Source: Micavibrio_B sp044238965
GTDB lineage: Bacteria > Pseudomonadota > Alphaproteobacteria > Micavibrionales > Micavibrionaceae
Assembly (NCBI GenBank): GCA_044238965.1
Contig: JBIICJ010000013.1
Span: 1 to 31,396, forward strand
DNA: 31,396 nucleotides
Reading direction: 5' to 3'
The position numbers were made by a program, and so were the translations under genes. Positions 1-7,781 of the stretch are shown here, in pieces; the stretch's first letter is position 1, and every line of letters begins with the position of its first letter. The notes under the pieces were generated by a model. The model ran no database searches, was not told where the DNA came from, and saw nothing but the letters and a program-made list of their open reading frames with translations.

Positions 1-1237
1 GAAGGTAAAATTTCCGCCAATAGATTATCAAGATGCCTATTATTATGCCGCGCCAAAATCGGCAGCCGATAAACCACAATCTCTTGATGAAGTGGATCCC
101 AAATTACTTGAAACATATAAAAAATTGGGTATTCCATTAAGAGAGCAGGCAATGCTTGCAGGTGTTGCCGTCGACGTTGTGTTCGACTCCGTGTCTGTCG
201 CAACGACTTTCAAAGACAAACTCAAAGACGTGGGCGTTATTTTTTGTTCAATATCTGAGGCAGTTCAAAATCATCCTGAGCTTGTGCAAAAATATATGGG
301 GTCAGTGATACCGTTTCATGACAATAAACATGCATGTTTAAATTCAGCTGTGTTTACCGATGGATCATTTGTTTATATTCCGCCTGGTGTGCGTTGCCCA
401 ATGGAATTATCAACTTATTTCCGCATTAATGAAATGAATACGGGGCAGTTTGAGCGCACATTAATCATTGCGGATAAAGGTTCGTACGTATCGTATCTCG
501 AAGGGTGCACTGCACCGATGCGTGATGAAAACCAAATGCATGCGGCGGTTGTTGAATTAATCATCCATGAAGATGCCGAAATAAAATATTCCACCGTGCA
601 AAACTGGTATCCAGGCGATGAAAATGGCGTGGGCGGTATTTATAATTTCGTGACGAAACGCGCCGTATGCGAAGGTCGTAACGCCAAAGTTTCATGGACT
701 CAAGTGGAAACAGGTTCGGCCATTACTTGGAAATATCCATCATGCATTTTAAAAGGCGATAATTCATCGGGTGAATTTTATTCGGTTGCAATCACCAATG
801 GTCGTCAACAGGCTGATACAGGCACCAAAATGATTCATATTGGTCGCAACACTAAATCACGCATTATTTCAAAGGGAATTTCAGCGGGTCGTTCGGATAA
901 TACGTATCGCGGCCTTGTCAAAATTTTAGCAGGCGCCGACGGCGCGCGTAATTTCACGCAATGCGATTCACTTCTTATTGGTGATCAATGTGGTGCGCAT
1001 ACTGTGCCGTATATTGAATCAAAAAATCAATCGGCGCGGTTAGAACACGAAGCGACCACCAGCAAAATCGACGAAGATCAATTATTTTATTGCGGCCAAC
1101 GCGGTTTGTCAGACGAAGAAGCGGTGGCATTAATCGTCAATGGCTTCTGCAAAGATGTGTTGCAACATTTGCCAATGGAATTTGCAGTCGAAGCACAAAA
1201 ATTAGTCGCGATTTCATTGGAAGGAAGTGTGGGATAA
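1..1237 (+). CDS. sufB: Fe-S cluster assembly scaffold subunit SufB (5' truncated by window edge)
   Basis: SufB is the scaffold subunit of the cytoplasmic SufBC2D complex, on which Fe-S clusters are built. The reading frame is open from base 2 to the TAA at 1235-1237, giving 411 codons. The GTG at 92 is an internal valine codon, not a start: the 30 codons before it read as normal SufB sequence, including a DYQDAYYYAAPK stretch. The family is usually near 490 residues, so about 80 N-terminal residues lie outside the window. Visible SufB hallmarks are the VIPFHDNKHACLNSAVFTDG region, the PPGVRCPMELSTYFRIN stretch, SYLEGCTAPM and the C-terminal region with GLSDEEAVALIVNGFC. The stop shares one base with the start of the next gene (TAATG), so translation is probably coupled. 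Function is known from the family; only the truncation and overlap are specific to this window. Confidence 0.97.
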   Translation, partial: KVKFPPIDYQDAYYYAAPKSAADKPQSLDEVDPKLLETYKKLGIPLREQAMLAGVAVDVVFDSVSVATTFKDKLKDVGVIFCSISEAVQNHPELVQKYMGSVIPFHDNKHACLNSAVFTDGSFVYIPPGVRCPMELSTYFRINEMNTGQFERTLIIADKGSYVSYLEGCTAPMRDENQMHAAVVELIIHEDAEIKYSTVQNWYPGDENGVGGIYNFVTKRAVCEGRNAKVSWTQVETGSAITWKYPSCILKGDNSSGEFYSVAITNGRQQADTGTKMIHIGRNTKSRIISKGISAGRSDNTYRGLVKILAGADGARNFTQCDSLLIGDQCGAHTVPYIESKNQSARLEHEATTSKIDEDQLFYCGQRGLSDEEAVALIVNGFCKDVLQHLPMEFAVEAQKLVAISLEGSVG

Positions 1238-1503
1238 TGGATTTTCTATTTACCATTTTTGGTGTTTTAGGATCGGTATGTTGCGTTGGTGCTTATTTCT
1301 TATTAGAACAAGGCAAACTTTCTGCCGAAAAACCAACTTATTATATTCTAAATGGATTGGGTGCGTCTTTAGTCTTGATTGGCGCGCTTTATTCATTCGA
1401 TGGTGGTGATTTGGGCGCTGTTATTCAAGAATTATGTTGGGTTGCTATCAGCGCTATGGGTTTATTTAAAATTTTAAAGGTGAAACAAAATGTTGGAAAT
1501 TAA
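1237..1503 (+). CDS. Small CBU_0592-like integral membrane protein inside the suf operon
   Basis: This 88-residue protein starts at the ATG overlapping the sufB stop (TAATG). A longer reading beginning at 1090 would lie inside sufB, so I reject it. The sequence has three hydrophobic segments, at about residues 2-22, 38-54 and 60-80. The pattern resembles the small CBU_0592 family: an AYFLLEQGKL motif after the first segment, then YYILNGLGASLVLIGALYSF, then an acidic ELCWVAISAMGLFK segment. That assignment is from memory of the family pattern and is moderately sure. The function is unknown. The gene ends 14 bases inside sufC in another frame, so it is locked into the operon by overlaps on both sides. 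Most suf operons pass directly from sufB to sufC. It could be a membrane anchor or partner for the scaffold, but nothing in the sequence proves that. Confidence 0.8.
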   Translation: MDFLFTIFGVLGSVCCVGAYFLLEQGKLSAEKPTYYILNGLGASLVLIGALYSFDGGDLGAVIQELCWVAISAMGLFKILKVKQNVGN

Positions 1504-2239
1504 AAATTTATCTGCTGAGATTGACGGTAAGAAAATCTTAGATGGTTTAAATCTAACCATTCCCGATGGAGAGGTGCATGCCATTATGGGGCCGAACGGC
1601 GCGGGGAAATCAACGCTTTCATACGTTATCGCGGGACGTGATGATTATGAAGTCACAGGCGGTGAAGTTTTATTAAACGGCGAAAATATTTTAGATATGG
1701 ATGTATCTATGCGCGCGGGTAAGGGTGTATTTTTGGCATTTCAATATCCGATTGAAATTCCAGGCGTTCAGATGACAAATTTTTTGAAAACATCTTTAAA
1801 TTCCATTCGCAAACAACGCGGCCTTGATGATATTGATGCGCTCGAATTTTTAAAATTACTCAAATCAAAATGTAAAGAATTGAGCATTAGTGATGAAATG
1901 ATTAAACGCCCTGTAAATGTTGGGTTTTCGGGCGGTGAGAAAAAACGTAACGAAGTATTGCAAATGGCAATGCTAGAGCCAACATTATGTGTGTTGGACG
2001 AAACAGACTCAGGTCTTGATATTGATGCGTTAAAGATTGTGGCGGATGGCGTCAATAAATTGCGTGCACCTAATCGTTCATTTTTAGTGATTACCCATTA
2101 CCAACGTCTTCTTGATTATATTGTGCCGGATGTTGTTCATGTTTTGGCGAATGGAAAAATTGTAAAATCAGGCGGGCCAGAATTAGCATTGGAACTTGAA
2201 GCAAATGGTTATCAGAATATTATCGGAGATGCGGCGTGA
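1490..2239 (+). CDS. sufC: Fe-S cluster assembly ATPase SufC
   Basis: SufC is the ABC-type ATPase of the SufBC2D scaffold complex; it is cytoplasmic and does not transport. The 249-residue length is normal. The Walker A motif GPNGAGKST is at residues 34-42, the Q-loop lies in AFQYPIEIPG, the ABC signature is GFSGGEKKRNE, and the Walker B is LCVLDETDSGLD, with the SufC-typical SGLDIDALK. The switch histidine is in VITHYQRLLDYI. The ATG at 1490 lies 14 bases before the end of the small membrane gene, and an AAGGTG-like ribosome binding site precedes it. The stop overlaps the sufD start by four bases (GTGA), so the two are translationally coupled. Confidence 0.98.
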   Translation: MLEIKNLSAEIDGKKILDGLNLTIPDGEVHAIMGPNGAGKSTLSYVIAGRDDYEVTGGEVLLNGENILDMDVSMRAGKGVFLAFQYPIEIPGVQMTNFLKTSLNSIRKQRGLDDIDALEFLKLLKSKCKELSISDEMIKRPVNVGFSGGEKKRNEVLQMAMLEPTLCVLDETDSGLDIDALKIVADGVNKLRAPNRSFLVITHYQRLLDYIVPDVVHVLANGKIVKSGGPELALELEANGYQNIIGDAA

Positions 2240-3411
2240 GTGTTGTGAGCATTCCTGCAAAATCAAAATTTAAACCCGAAACGGCAGATATTATTTTGCC
2301 GTCTTTGCCGCATGCTGTGTTTGATGCACAAAAAAATGCTCAAATTCAGTTAAAGGCGCAAGGGTTACCGACACCGAAATTGGAATCGTGGGGCTTTTCA
2401 AACCTGCCAGCTTCATTAAAAAAGATTGAAAATAAAGGTTTTTCTGCACCTAATGTTACTATTCAGAATATTTCTTTCTCGCGTGGTATACCAACATGGG
2501 CGCAAGAATATTTTATTCTCAACGAAACATCTGAACCTACTTTAAAAATGATAAACACAGCGATGCTGTCAGATGTTTATACCATCGATATCGCACCCAA
2601 TTTAAATTTAGATGAGCCTATTCAATTGGATTGGATTTTGAATGGAAATTCTTGTGCGCATATTGTTATCCGCGTGCAAAAAAATTCATCGGTAACATTG
2701 CTTGAACGTCAAATTGGTGATCATGGCTGGCGCCTGTCGCGCATGATTGTTATTGTTGAAGATAATGCACGCATTGATCATGTTCGGTTGATGAATGATC
2801 ATATAGATCAAACTGTTTCTAGCCAAAATCTGGATGTTTTTGCAGCGCGCGATGCCGTTTATGATGGGTTTATTTTAAATAAGGGTGGTTTATTTTCGCG
2901 CACGGAAATTCATGGTGTGATTACTGGAACCAATGCCGAAATAACCCTAAACGGCCTGCAATTACAGGCGCAAAAACAATATGCTGATACAACGATTTTA
3001 ATTGAACATCAGGCCCCACATGGTCGTTCGAACCAATATTATAAAACCATTTTGACGGATGAATCGATCGGAACATTCCAAGGAAAAATTCACGTACATC
3101 AAATTGCACAAAAAACGGATGGGTATCAAATGTCAAATGGCATTTTGTTATCTCAAGGTGCGCAGATGAATACCAAGCCGCAATTGGAAATTTATGCCGA
3201 TGATGTAAAATGCTCGCACGGAACAACCACGGGTCAATTAGATGAAACACCATTATTTTATTTATGCTCACGTGGTATTTCAGAATTAGATGCGCGTCGG
3301 TTATTAATTGAGTCGGCTATTGGTGATGTGGTTCAAAAAATTTCAAATGAAAATTTGCAAGAATTAGCAACGTCGGAAGTGCAAGATTGGTTGAGTAAAA
3401 TTTATGGATAA
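2236..3411 (+). CDS. sufD: Fe-S cluster assembly protein SufD
   Basis: SufD is the SufB paralogue that pairs with SufB and SufC in the cytoplasmic scaffold and is needed for iron acquisition by the complex. The protein has 391 residues from a GTG start that overlaps the sufC stop (GTGA at 2236-2239). The N-terminal half carries the typical helical region with LPTPKLESWGFSNLP (usual family form: R..E.W.Y..L). The C-terminal half is the beta-helix core, with HQAPHGRSNQYYKTILTDESIGTFQGKIHV and the conserved CSHGTTTGQLDETPLFYLCSRGIS stretch containing the family's Cys and His. The stop codon lies inside the first codons of sufS (8-base overlap). Confidence 0.96.
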   Translation: MSVVSIPAKSKFKPETADIILPSLPHAVFDAQKNAQIQLKAQGLPTPKLESWGFSNLPASLKKIENKGFSAPNVTIQNISFSRGIPTWAQEYFILNETSEPTLKMINTAMLSDVYTIDIAPNLNLDEPIQLDWILNGNSCAHIVIRVQKNSSVTLLERQIGDHGWRLSRMIVIVEDNARIDHVRLMNDHIDQTVSSQNLDVFAARDAVYDGFILNKGGLFSRTEIHGVITGTNAEITLNGLQLQAQKQYADTTILIEHQAPHGRSNQYYKTILTDESIGTFQGKIHVHQIAQKTDGYQMSNGILLSQGAQMNTKPQLEIYADDVKCSHGTTTGQLDETPLFYLCSRGISELDARRLLIESAIGDVVQKISNENLQELATSEVQDWLSKIYG

Positions 3412-4642
3412 AATTTCACAATGGCGGTCTGATTTTCCCGTTTTCCAGTCACCCATGAATGGAAAAGAATTTGTTTTTCTTGATACGGCGTCTTCGGCAC
3501 AAAAACCACGTGTGGTTATTGACCGTTTGGGTGAGGCTTATACCCATCATTACGCCAATATTCACAGGGGTTTATACGCATTTTCGCAAGATATGACAGC
3601 GGCGTTTGAGGCATCACGCGCGCGCGTAGCACAATTTTTATCATTGCCCAAGAATTATGATGTTATTTTTACGCGTAATACAACAGAATCGATGAATATA
3701 TTGTCGTCATCATGGGGCGGTAGTTTTTTAAACGCGGGTGATGAAATTATTTTATCCGAAATGGAGCATCATGCCAATCTCGTCCCGTGGCAATTCATTG
3801 CTGCCAAGACAGGCGCGGTTATAAAATATGCAACATTGAATCATAATTTAGAAATCGATAGAGCATCTGTTCAAAAATTATTATCACCGAAAACAAAAAT
3901 TATATCGTTGGTGCATATATCGAATGCATTGGGTGTGATAAATCCAGTTGTTGATATTCTTCGTGATGTAAAAATATTTAACCAAAATATTGTGACGATT
4001 ATTGATGGGTCACAAAGTTTTGTACATGGGAAATATTCCCTTGAATCGCTCGGAAATCCAGATTTTATTGCCTTTACGGCGCATAAATTATATGGGCCAA
4101 ATGGGGTGGGGGTGCTTGCAGGGCGCCATGATATTTTGGAAAAAATATCACCATACCAAGGCGGCGGCGATATGATTGAAACTGTATCATTTCATGGATC
4201 AACATTTAAACCTTCGCCTGCAAAATTTGAAGCGGGAACACCTGCAATTTGTGAAATTATTTCTCTATCATCTGCACTTGATTATATTGATGATGCTTTT
4301 AATAATGGTGCGCGCGAATACGAAGAAGAATTAACGCATTATATGATGGAACAATTATCATTAATTGATGGCGTTCATATTTATGCGCCGCAGGCAAAAC
4401 GTGTTGGTATTGTTAGTTTTAATATTGATAACATTCATCCATCTGATGTCGCGATGAGCCTTGATCAAATGGGTATCGCCGTGCGTACGGGGCATCATTG
4501 TTGTATGCCGTTAATGGGCGTGTTGGGCGTGACGGGTACGGTGCGCGCGTCATTGGGTTTATATTCGCAAGTATCGGATGTTGATGCTTTGGTTACGGGT
4601 ATCCACAAAATTAAAAAATTATTCGGAGTAGAGGCGGCGTAA
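3404..4642 (+). CDS. sufS: SufS-type cysteine desulfurase
   Basis: SufS is a PLP-dependent cysteine desulfurase that takes sulfur from cysteine as a persulfide and supplies it to the SufBCD scaffold. The 412-residue length fits group II desulfurases. The PLP lysine is K228 in FTAHKLYGPNG, the cofactor-stacking histidine lies in EMEHHANLVPW (about residues 119-129), and the catalytic cysteine is C366 in RTGHHCCMPLM. An unusual second cysteine (C367) follows directly where Escherichia coli has alanine. The gene begins eight bases before the sufD stop. No sufE or sufU partner is visible here; it may lie outside the window. Confidence 0.98.
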   Translation: MDKISQWRSDFPVFQSPMNGKEFVFLDTASSAQKPRVVIDRLGEAYTHHYANIHRGLYAFSQDMTAAFEASRARVAQFLSLPKNYDVIFTRNTTESMNILSSSWGGSFLNAGDEIILSEMEHHANLVPWQFIAAKTGAVIKYATLNHNLEIDRASVQKLLSPKTKIISLVHISNALGVINPVVDILRDVKIFNQNIVTIIDGSQSFVHGKYSLESLGNPDFIAFTAHKLYGPNGVGVLAGRHDILEKISPYQGGGDMIETVSFHGSTFKPSPAKFEAGTPAICEIISLSSALDYIDDAFNNGAREYEEELTHYMMEQLSLIDGVHIYAPQAKRVGIVSFNIDNIHPSDVAMSLDQMGIAVRTGHHCCMPLMGVLGVTGTVRASLGLYSQVSDVDALVTGIHKIKKLFGVEAA

Positions 4643-4643
4643 G

Positions 4644-5069
4644 ATGAATTTTAAAATGGATCCCACCGCCGATGAACAAATGGTGCGTAACGCATTGGGC
4701 GACGATTATGATGAATTGGCACAGCCGCCACGCAGCGAAGGCACACGTGACCATAAATTATGGCCTGTCATTATCAAAAATTTACGTGAAGTTTATGACC
4801 CCGAAATTCCCGTCAATATTTATGAACTTGGTTTGATTTATAAAATTGAAATTTCTGACAAAGATGATGGCACCGCCGATGTGTTTGTGGAAATGACATT
4901 AACATCACCCGCATGCCCCGTGGCGCAAGAAATGCCGGGCATGGTGCAGGGCGCGATATTCCCCATTGATGGCATTGGACATGTTGATGTTGAAATAGTG
5001 TGGGATCCGACATGGGATCCGAGTTTCATGGCAGAGACCGCAAAATTACAGTTAAATATGTTTACCTGA
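4644..5069 (+). CDS. sufT: SUF system Fe-S maturation protein SufT (MIP18/DUF59 family)
   Basis: SufT proteins are small MIP18-domain factors that help deliver Fe-S clusters to client proteins. The protein has 141 residues. A variable acidic N-terminus (about residues 1-35) precedes the MIP18 domain, which shows REVYDPEIPVNIYELGLIY (about 49-67), the conserved TLTSPACPVAQEMP loop with its single cysteine, and a VWDPTWDPSFM ending typical of the family. Only one base separates it from the sufS stop, and the position between sufS and an A-type carrier is the usual alphaproteobacterial suf order. The gene could equally be annotated as a PaaD-like or YitW-like protein; the operon context favours SufT. 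Confidence 0.92.
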   Translation: MNFKMDPTADEQMVRNALGDDYDELAQPPRSEGTRDHKLWPVIIKNLREVYDPEIPVNIYELGLIYKIEISDKDDGTADVFVEMTLTSPACPVAQEMPGMVQGAIFPIDGIGHVDVEIVWDPTWDPSFMAETAKLQLNMFT

Positions 5070-5079
5070 GGATAATTAT

Positions 5080-5427
5080 ATGTTTGGCATTACCACAAAT
5101 GAAATCAAAGTGACCGAAGCGGCGGAGTCCCATTTAACGCGCGCGGTAAATGGTTTGCGCGGGCTTCGATTAATGATTTTGGCGGGGAAAGGATGCGGCG
5201 GTAATGAATATGATTTACGCCCCGTGAAACATGATGATGATGTAAGCCAAGATGATGCATTGGTTGTATCAAACGCGCTGACAATTTATATTCCCAAAAA
5301 AGATGTATTGAAATTATTTGGATGCACAATTGATTTTGTGACCGATGCGGTGGGCAATCGTAAAATTGAAATTGTTAATCCAAACGAAAAAGGCCGCTGT
5401 GGTTGCGGCCTGTCTGTTTCGTTTTAA
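5080..5427 (+). CDS. sufA: A-type Fe-S cluster carrier (SufA/IscA family)
   Basis: A-type carriers accept an Fe-S cluster from the scaffold and pass it to target apoproteins. This 115-residue protein has the three ligand cysteines of the family: C39 in AGKGCGGNEY, and C107 and C109 in the CGCGLSVSF tail. C82 is an extra cysteine. A GAGGA ribosome binding site lies eight bases before the ATG, and the gene closes the suf operon ten bases after sufT. The last codons, including those for C107 and C109, also form a GC-rich hairpin (5391-5411) that looks like a transcription terminator, so the 3' end of the gene carries two kinds of information. SufA and IscA cannot be told apart by sequence alone; the operon suggests SufA. 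Confidence 0.95.
   Translation: MFGITTNEIKVTEAAESHLTRAVNGLRGLRLMILAGKGCGGNEYDLRPVKHDDDVSQDDALVVSNALTIYIPKKDVLKLFGCTIDFVTDAVGNRKIEIVNPNEKGRCGCGLSVSF
5391..5416. terminator. Bidirectional rho-independent terminator inside the sufA 3' end
   Basis: Perfect 7-bp arms AGGCCGC (5391-5397) and GCGGCCT (5405-5411) enclose a 7-base loop. Read on the minus strand, the stem is followed at once by TTTTTCGTTT, a good U-tract, so it should end the dusA / unknown-gene / small-ORF transcript. Read on the plus strand, the tail is weaker (GTCTGTTTCGTTTT) but could end the suf transcript. The element sits in codons 104-111 of sufA. Confidence 0.75.
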
Positions 5428-5439
5428 GTTGCTAAATCA

Positions 5440-5547
5440 TTAGCCTGGATTTGATGCTAAGTGATTTGCTGGATGAGACAATGTAGCTGTACGTGCCATT
5501 GCCATGTTGCCCGCTAATACTAGTGATCTTGCTGCCATTCTTTTCAT
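5440..5547 (-). CDS. Small ORF, 35 residues, last gene of the minus-strand unknown operon
   Basis: This short reading frame (ATG at 5547-5545, stop TAA at 5442-5440) begins 16 bases after the stop of the 185-residue gene. A good GAGGG ribosome binding site lies about five bases before its start. It encodes a basic, alanine-rich peptide beginning MKRMAARSLVLAG and ending HLASNPG, with no cysteine and only a weakly hydrophobic N-terminus. A terminator for this strand follows about 30 bases downstream, within sufA. The good ribosome binding site, the tight spacing and the terminator argue for a translated gene, but I recognise no family. It could also be chance coding in a 3' untranslated region. 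Confidence 0.5.
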   Translation of the reverse strand: MKRMAARSLVLAGNMAMARTATLSHPANHLASNPG

Positions 5548-5563
5548 GTTACCCTCACTTTTT

Positions 5564-6121
5564 CTAATGTTTACTAATTACCGATATTATTTTTTCTTTC
5601 ATCACATCATACGATGCGTGGGACTTATATAATCCATATACCTCATGGTGTCCTAATTGGGTCATTAAGTCAATTAATTTTGTATGACCTTTCACATCAT
5701 GAAATTCACTAACTATTCTACACATTAATATGACAATGTCAACAGTTCTGCGATAAAAACTTGAAATATCACCTGTAACTAATTGATTTCCATTGTAATT
5801 TAGCTCTACTTCGCGGAGGCCAATTCCTAAATTACAGGCCATTTCATAGGGGTTAACCCCGCCATAAAGCTTGGGGCAGACAAGGGTAATACGGTCATCC
5901 CCATGGGTAAAAACATTGGTTTCGCGGCCAATAACCACCTTGATTCGGCAATCCCGTTCCTTGGCGATGGGGATCAATTCTTTCCCAGCAGGGATTTCGG
6001 AAAGCAAATCATAGGCCGATTTGATAATCGCGGCCTCATCGGGGTGGCGAAATTGTGATGGCGCACTATCCGCACCTCTTGTACCAAAGGAATCATGAAG
6101 ATCTTTGTCGGGAGTGGTCAT
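5564..6121 (-). CDS. Hypothetical protein, 185 residues, possibly a degenerate metallopeptidase-like fold
   Basis: I do not recognise this gene with confidence. The start codon overlaps the stop of the preceding 194-residue gene (ATGA at 6118-6121), so the two are translationally coupled. There is no signal peptide or membrane segment, so the protein is predicted cytoplasmic. A hydrophilic N-terminus (1-30) is followed by a mixed region with IKVVIGRETNVF and ITLVCPKLYGG (about 60-87), then a helix-like stretch ACNLGIGLREVELNYNG. That succession resembles the core of small zinc metallopeptidase-like domains (strand, strand with NP/CP, then the HExxH helix), but the zinc-binding histidines are not there. 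The C-terminal third is helical. The zincin comparison is my inference and weak. Neighbours give no clear role: the operon begins with dusA or just after it. Confidence 0.7.
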   Translation of the reverse strand: MTTPDKDLHDSFGTRGADSAPSQFRHPDEAAIIKSAYDLLSEIPAGKELIPIAKERDCRIKVVIGRETNVFTHGDDRITLVCPKLYGGVNPYEMACNLGIGLREVELNYNGNQLVTGDISSFYRRTVDIVILMCRIVSEFHDVKGHTKLIDLMTQLGHHEVYGLYKSHASYDVMKEKIISVISKH

Positions 6122-6702
6122 TGCATATGCTCGCTTACTAACATGCCCGTAGGTTTAATGCTCACGCGGCCATCCTTCGTGACGAAAATATCGGCCTGCA
6201 CCACACCGCCCAAATAATATAACGGCGCGGTGACTTTGAAATTGCCTGTATCTTCGTCATAAAATACATATGAATTTTCGGGAACGATATGCATGTCTTC
6301 ACGGCGTTCTTCGTCATATAAATCAAGGAATTGGCCTTCATCGGCATTGCGCAGAATTAAAATATCTTCGCCATCCGGGCGTACGTTAAAGAAATAAAAA
6401 TTTAAATACGGAATGACGTTATCCTTGTTTAAATGAATCCCTGCGCTGTGATTGATTTTTTGAATGGGGTCGTCGGTACCATCGAGGTAAATGAAATTTT
6501 CACCATTGCCCAAAAAATCCATGCTGAATGTTGGCATGCATGAAAAATTGGTCAGGCGGAATAACAAATGGTTTGAATAAAACGGCAGGCGTGCGCATTT
6601 CACCTCTGATGTATGGGGCGAAAACAAAATGGGCTCATTGGCCGTTGTAACACGGTCAATCATACCAATCATTTTATCACGGTCTAATCGATGCCAATGC
6701 AT
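6118..6702 (-). CDS. Hypothetical protein, 194 residues
   Basis: No family recognised. The protein has no signal peptide or membrane segment. It is rich in aromatic and acidic residues and looks largely beta-stranded: YLNFYFFNVRPDGEDILILRN, then a NSYVFYDEDTGNFKVTAPLYYLGGVVQADIFVTKDG repeat of short strands toward the C-terminus. The ATG at 6702 lacks a clear ribosome binding site at normal distance (AAAAGG is about 15 bases upstream), so one of the internal ATGs at residues 11 and 14 may be the real start. It lies 49 bases after dusA on the same strand and overlaps the next gene by four bases, which suggests the two hypothetical proteins act together. Confidence 0.75.
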   Translation of the reverse strand: MHWHRLDRDKMIGMIDRVTTANEPILFSPHTSEVKCARLPFYSNHLLFRLTNFSCMPTFSMDFLGNGENFIYLDGTDDPIQKINHSAGIHLNKDNVIPYLNFYFFNVRPDGEDILILRNADEGQFLDLYDEERREDMHIVPENSYVFYDEDTGNFKVTAPLYYLGGVVQADIFVTKDGRVSIKPTGMLVSEHMQ

Positions 6703-6751
6703 GGGGTGGGAATGTGCCTTTTGATTCGAGTGTTCATTTAAGTTTAGAGGT

Positions 6752-7756
6752 TTAGTCTAGCGGATCAAGGGGACAAATCTCAAGAATTTCCGCCATAAAG
6801 ACGGCAACATCGGTACGGGTCAGGCTTTCACCCCCCATTTTCTGGCGGTAAATTTTGGCGCGAGGCAGACCATTCACAAGCCCCAGCATATGGCGGGTGA
6901 TATGGTGAATCTTTCCGCCATTTGCCACATGTTGCTGAATATACGGAATCATACGCATCAAAATATCACGGCGGGATGGTATTGGTGTGCCCCATATTTC
7001 ATGTTCAATCTGCGCGAGGAAATAAGGGTTATGATAGGCTTCACGGCCAATCATCACACCATCAAATTTATGCATAAATTCAGAAACTTGATCAATATTG
7101 TTAATGCCGCCATTTAACATGATGGATAGGTCAGGATGCTCATGTTTAATACGTTCCGCTACATCATATTGAAGTGGAGGGATTTCACGGTTTTCCTTGG
7201 GGCTTAATCCATTCAGCCACGCCTTACGCGCGTGAATGATAAAGGTTTTGCACCCAACTGATTTTATGCGCGAAATAAATTCATTGAGGAAGTTGTAGTC
7301 ATCAGAATCATCAACGCCGATGCGGCATTTGACGGTGACGGGAATTGGCACGGCATCAATCATCGCGCCAATGCAATCAGCGACGAGGTTTGGTTCATTC
7401 ATCAAGCACGCGCCAAATTTTCCGCGTTGCACGCGATCAGACGGACATCCGCAATTTAAATTAATTTCATCATAGCCATATTTTTCATGCGCAATTTTTG
7501 CGGCGGTCGCGAGATCGTACGGATCAGATCCGCCCAATTGTAACACCACGGGATGTTCGGCCGCGTTATAGGATAGATGGCGATCTTGGTCACCGTGAAT
7601 GATCGCGCCCGTTGTGACCATTTCGGTATAAAGCACAGCATGTGGTGATAAAAGACGGTGAAAATAACGGCAATGGCGATCTGTCCATTCCATCATGGGG
7701 GCGATGGATAGTTGTTTGGTTGATAATTCCACGTTGGACAGGCTATGATTTTTCAT
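6752..7756 (-). CDS. dusA: tRNA-dihydrouridine(20/20a) synthase DusA
   Basis: DusA is an FMN- and NADPH-dependent flavoenzyme that reduces uridines 20 and 20a in the tRNA D-loop. The 334-residue protein shows the entry motif SIAPMMEWTDRHCRYF (about 17-32), TEMVTTGAI, and the catalytic cysteine C104 in NLNCGCPSDRVQ. The DusA-specific signature HARKAWLNGLSPKENREIPPL lies at about 174-194 and separates it from DusB and DusC. The FMN phosphate site is in LNGGI and GVMIGREAYHNP. An AAAGGA ribosome binding site precedes the ATG by six bases. Only 25 bases separate this start from that of the divergent SH3-domain gene. A possible promoter on this strand is TTGTTC (7795-7790), 17 bases, TATATA (7772-7767), which would give a very short leader. 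Confidence 0.97.
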   Translation of the reverse strand: MKNHSLSNVELSTKQLSIAPMMEWTDRHCRYFHRLLSPHAVLYTEMVTTGAIIHGDQDRHLSYNAAEHPVVLQLGGSDPYDLATAAKIAHEKYGYDEINLNCGCPSDRVQRGKFGACLMNEPNLVADCIGAMIDAVPIPVTVKCRIGVDDSDDYNFLNEFISRIKSVGCKTFIIHARKAWLNGLSPKENREIPPLQYDVAERIKHEHPDLSIMLNGGINNIDQVSEFMHKFDGVMIGREAYHNPYFLAQIEHEIWGTPIPSRRDILMRMIPYIQQHVANGGKIHHITRHMLGLVNGLPRAKIYRQKMGGESLTRTDVAVFMAEILEICPLDPLD

Positions 7757-7781
7757 GCAAATCCTTTATATAGAGAGATGT

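Noticed and set aside
92..94. GTG at 92 as the sufB start codon
   Set aside because: The frame is open for 30 codons to the left window edge and those codons fit SufB; the gene is simply cut by the window.
1090..1236. Extended 137-residue form of the small membrane protein starting inside sufB
   Set aside because: The added residues are sufB read in another frame and are arginine-rich noise; the TAATG overlap at 1237 gives a clean membrane protein.
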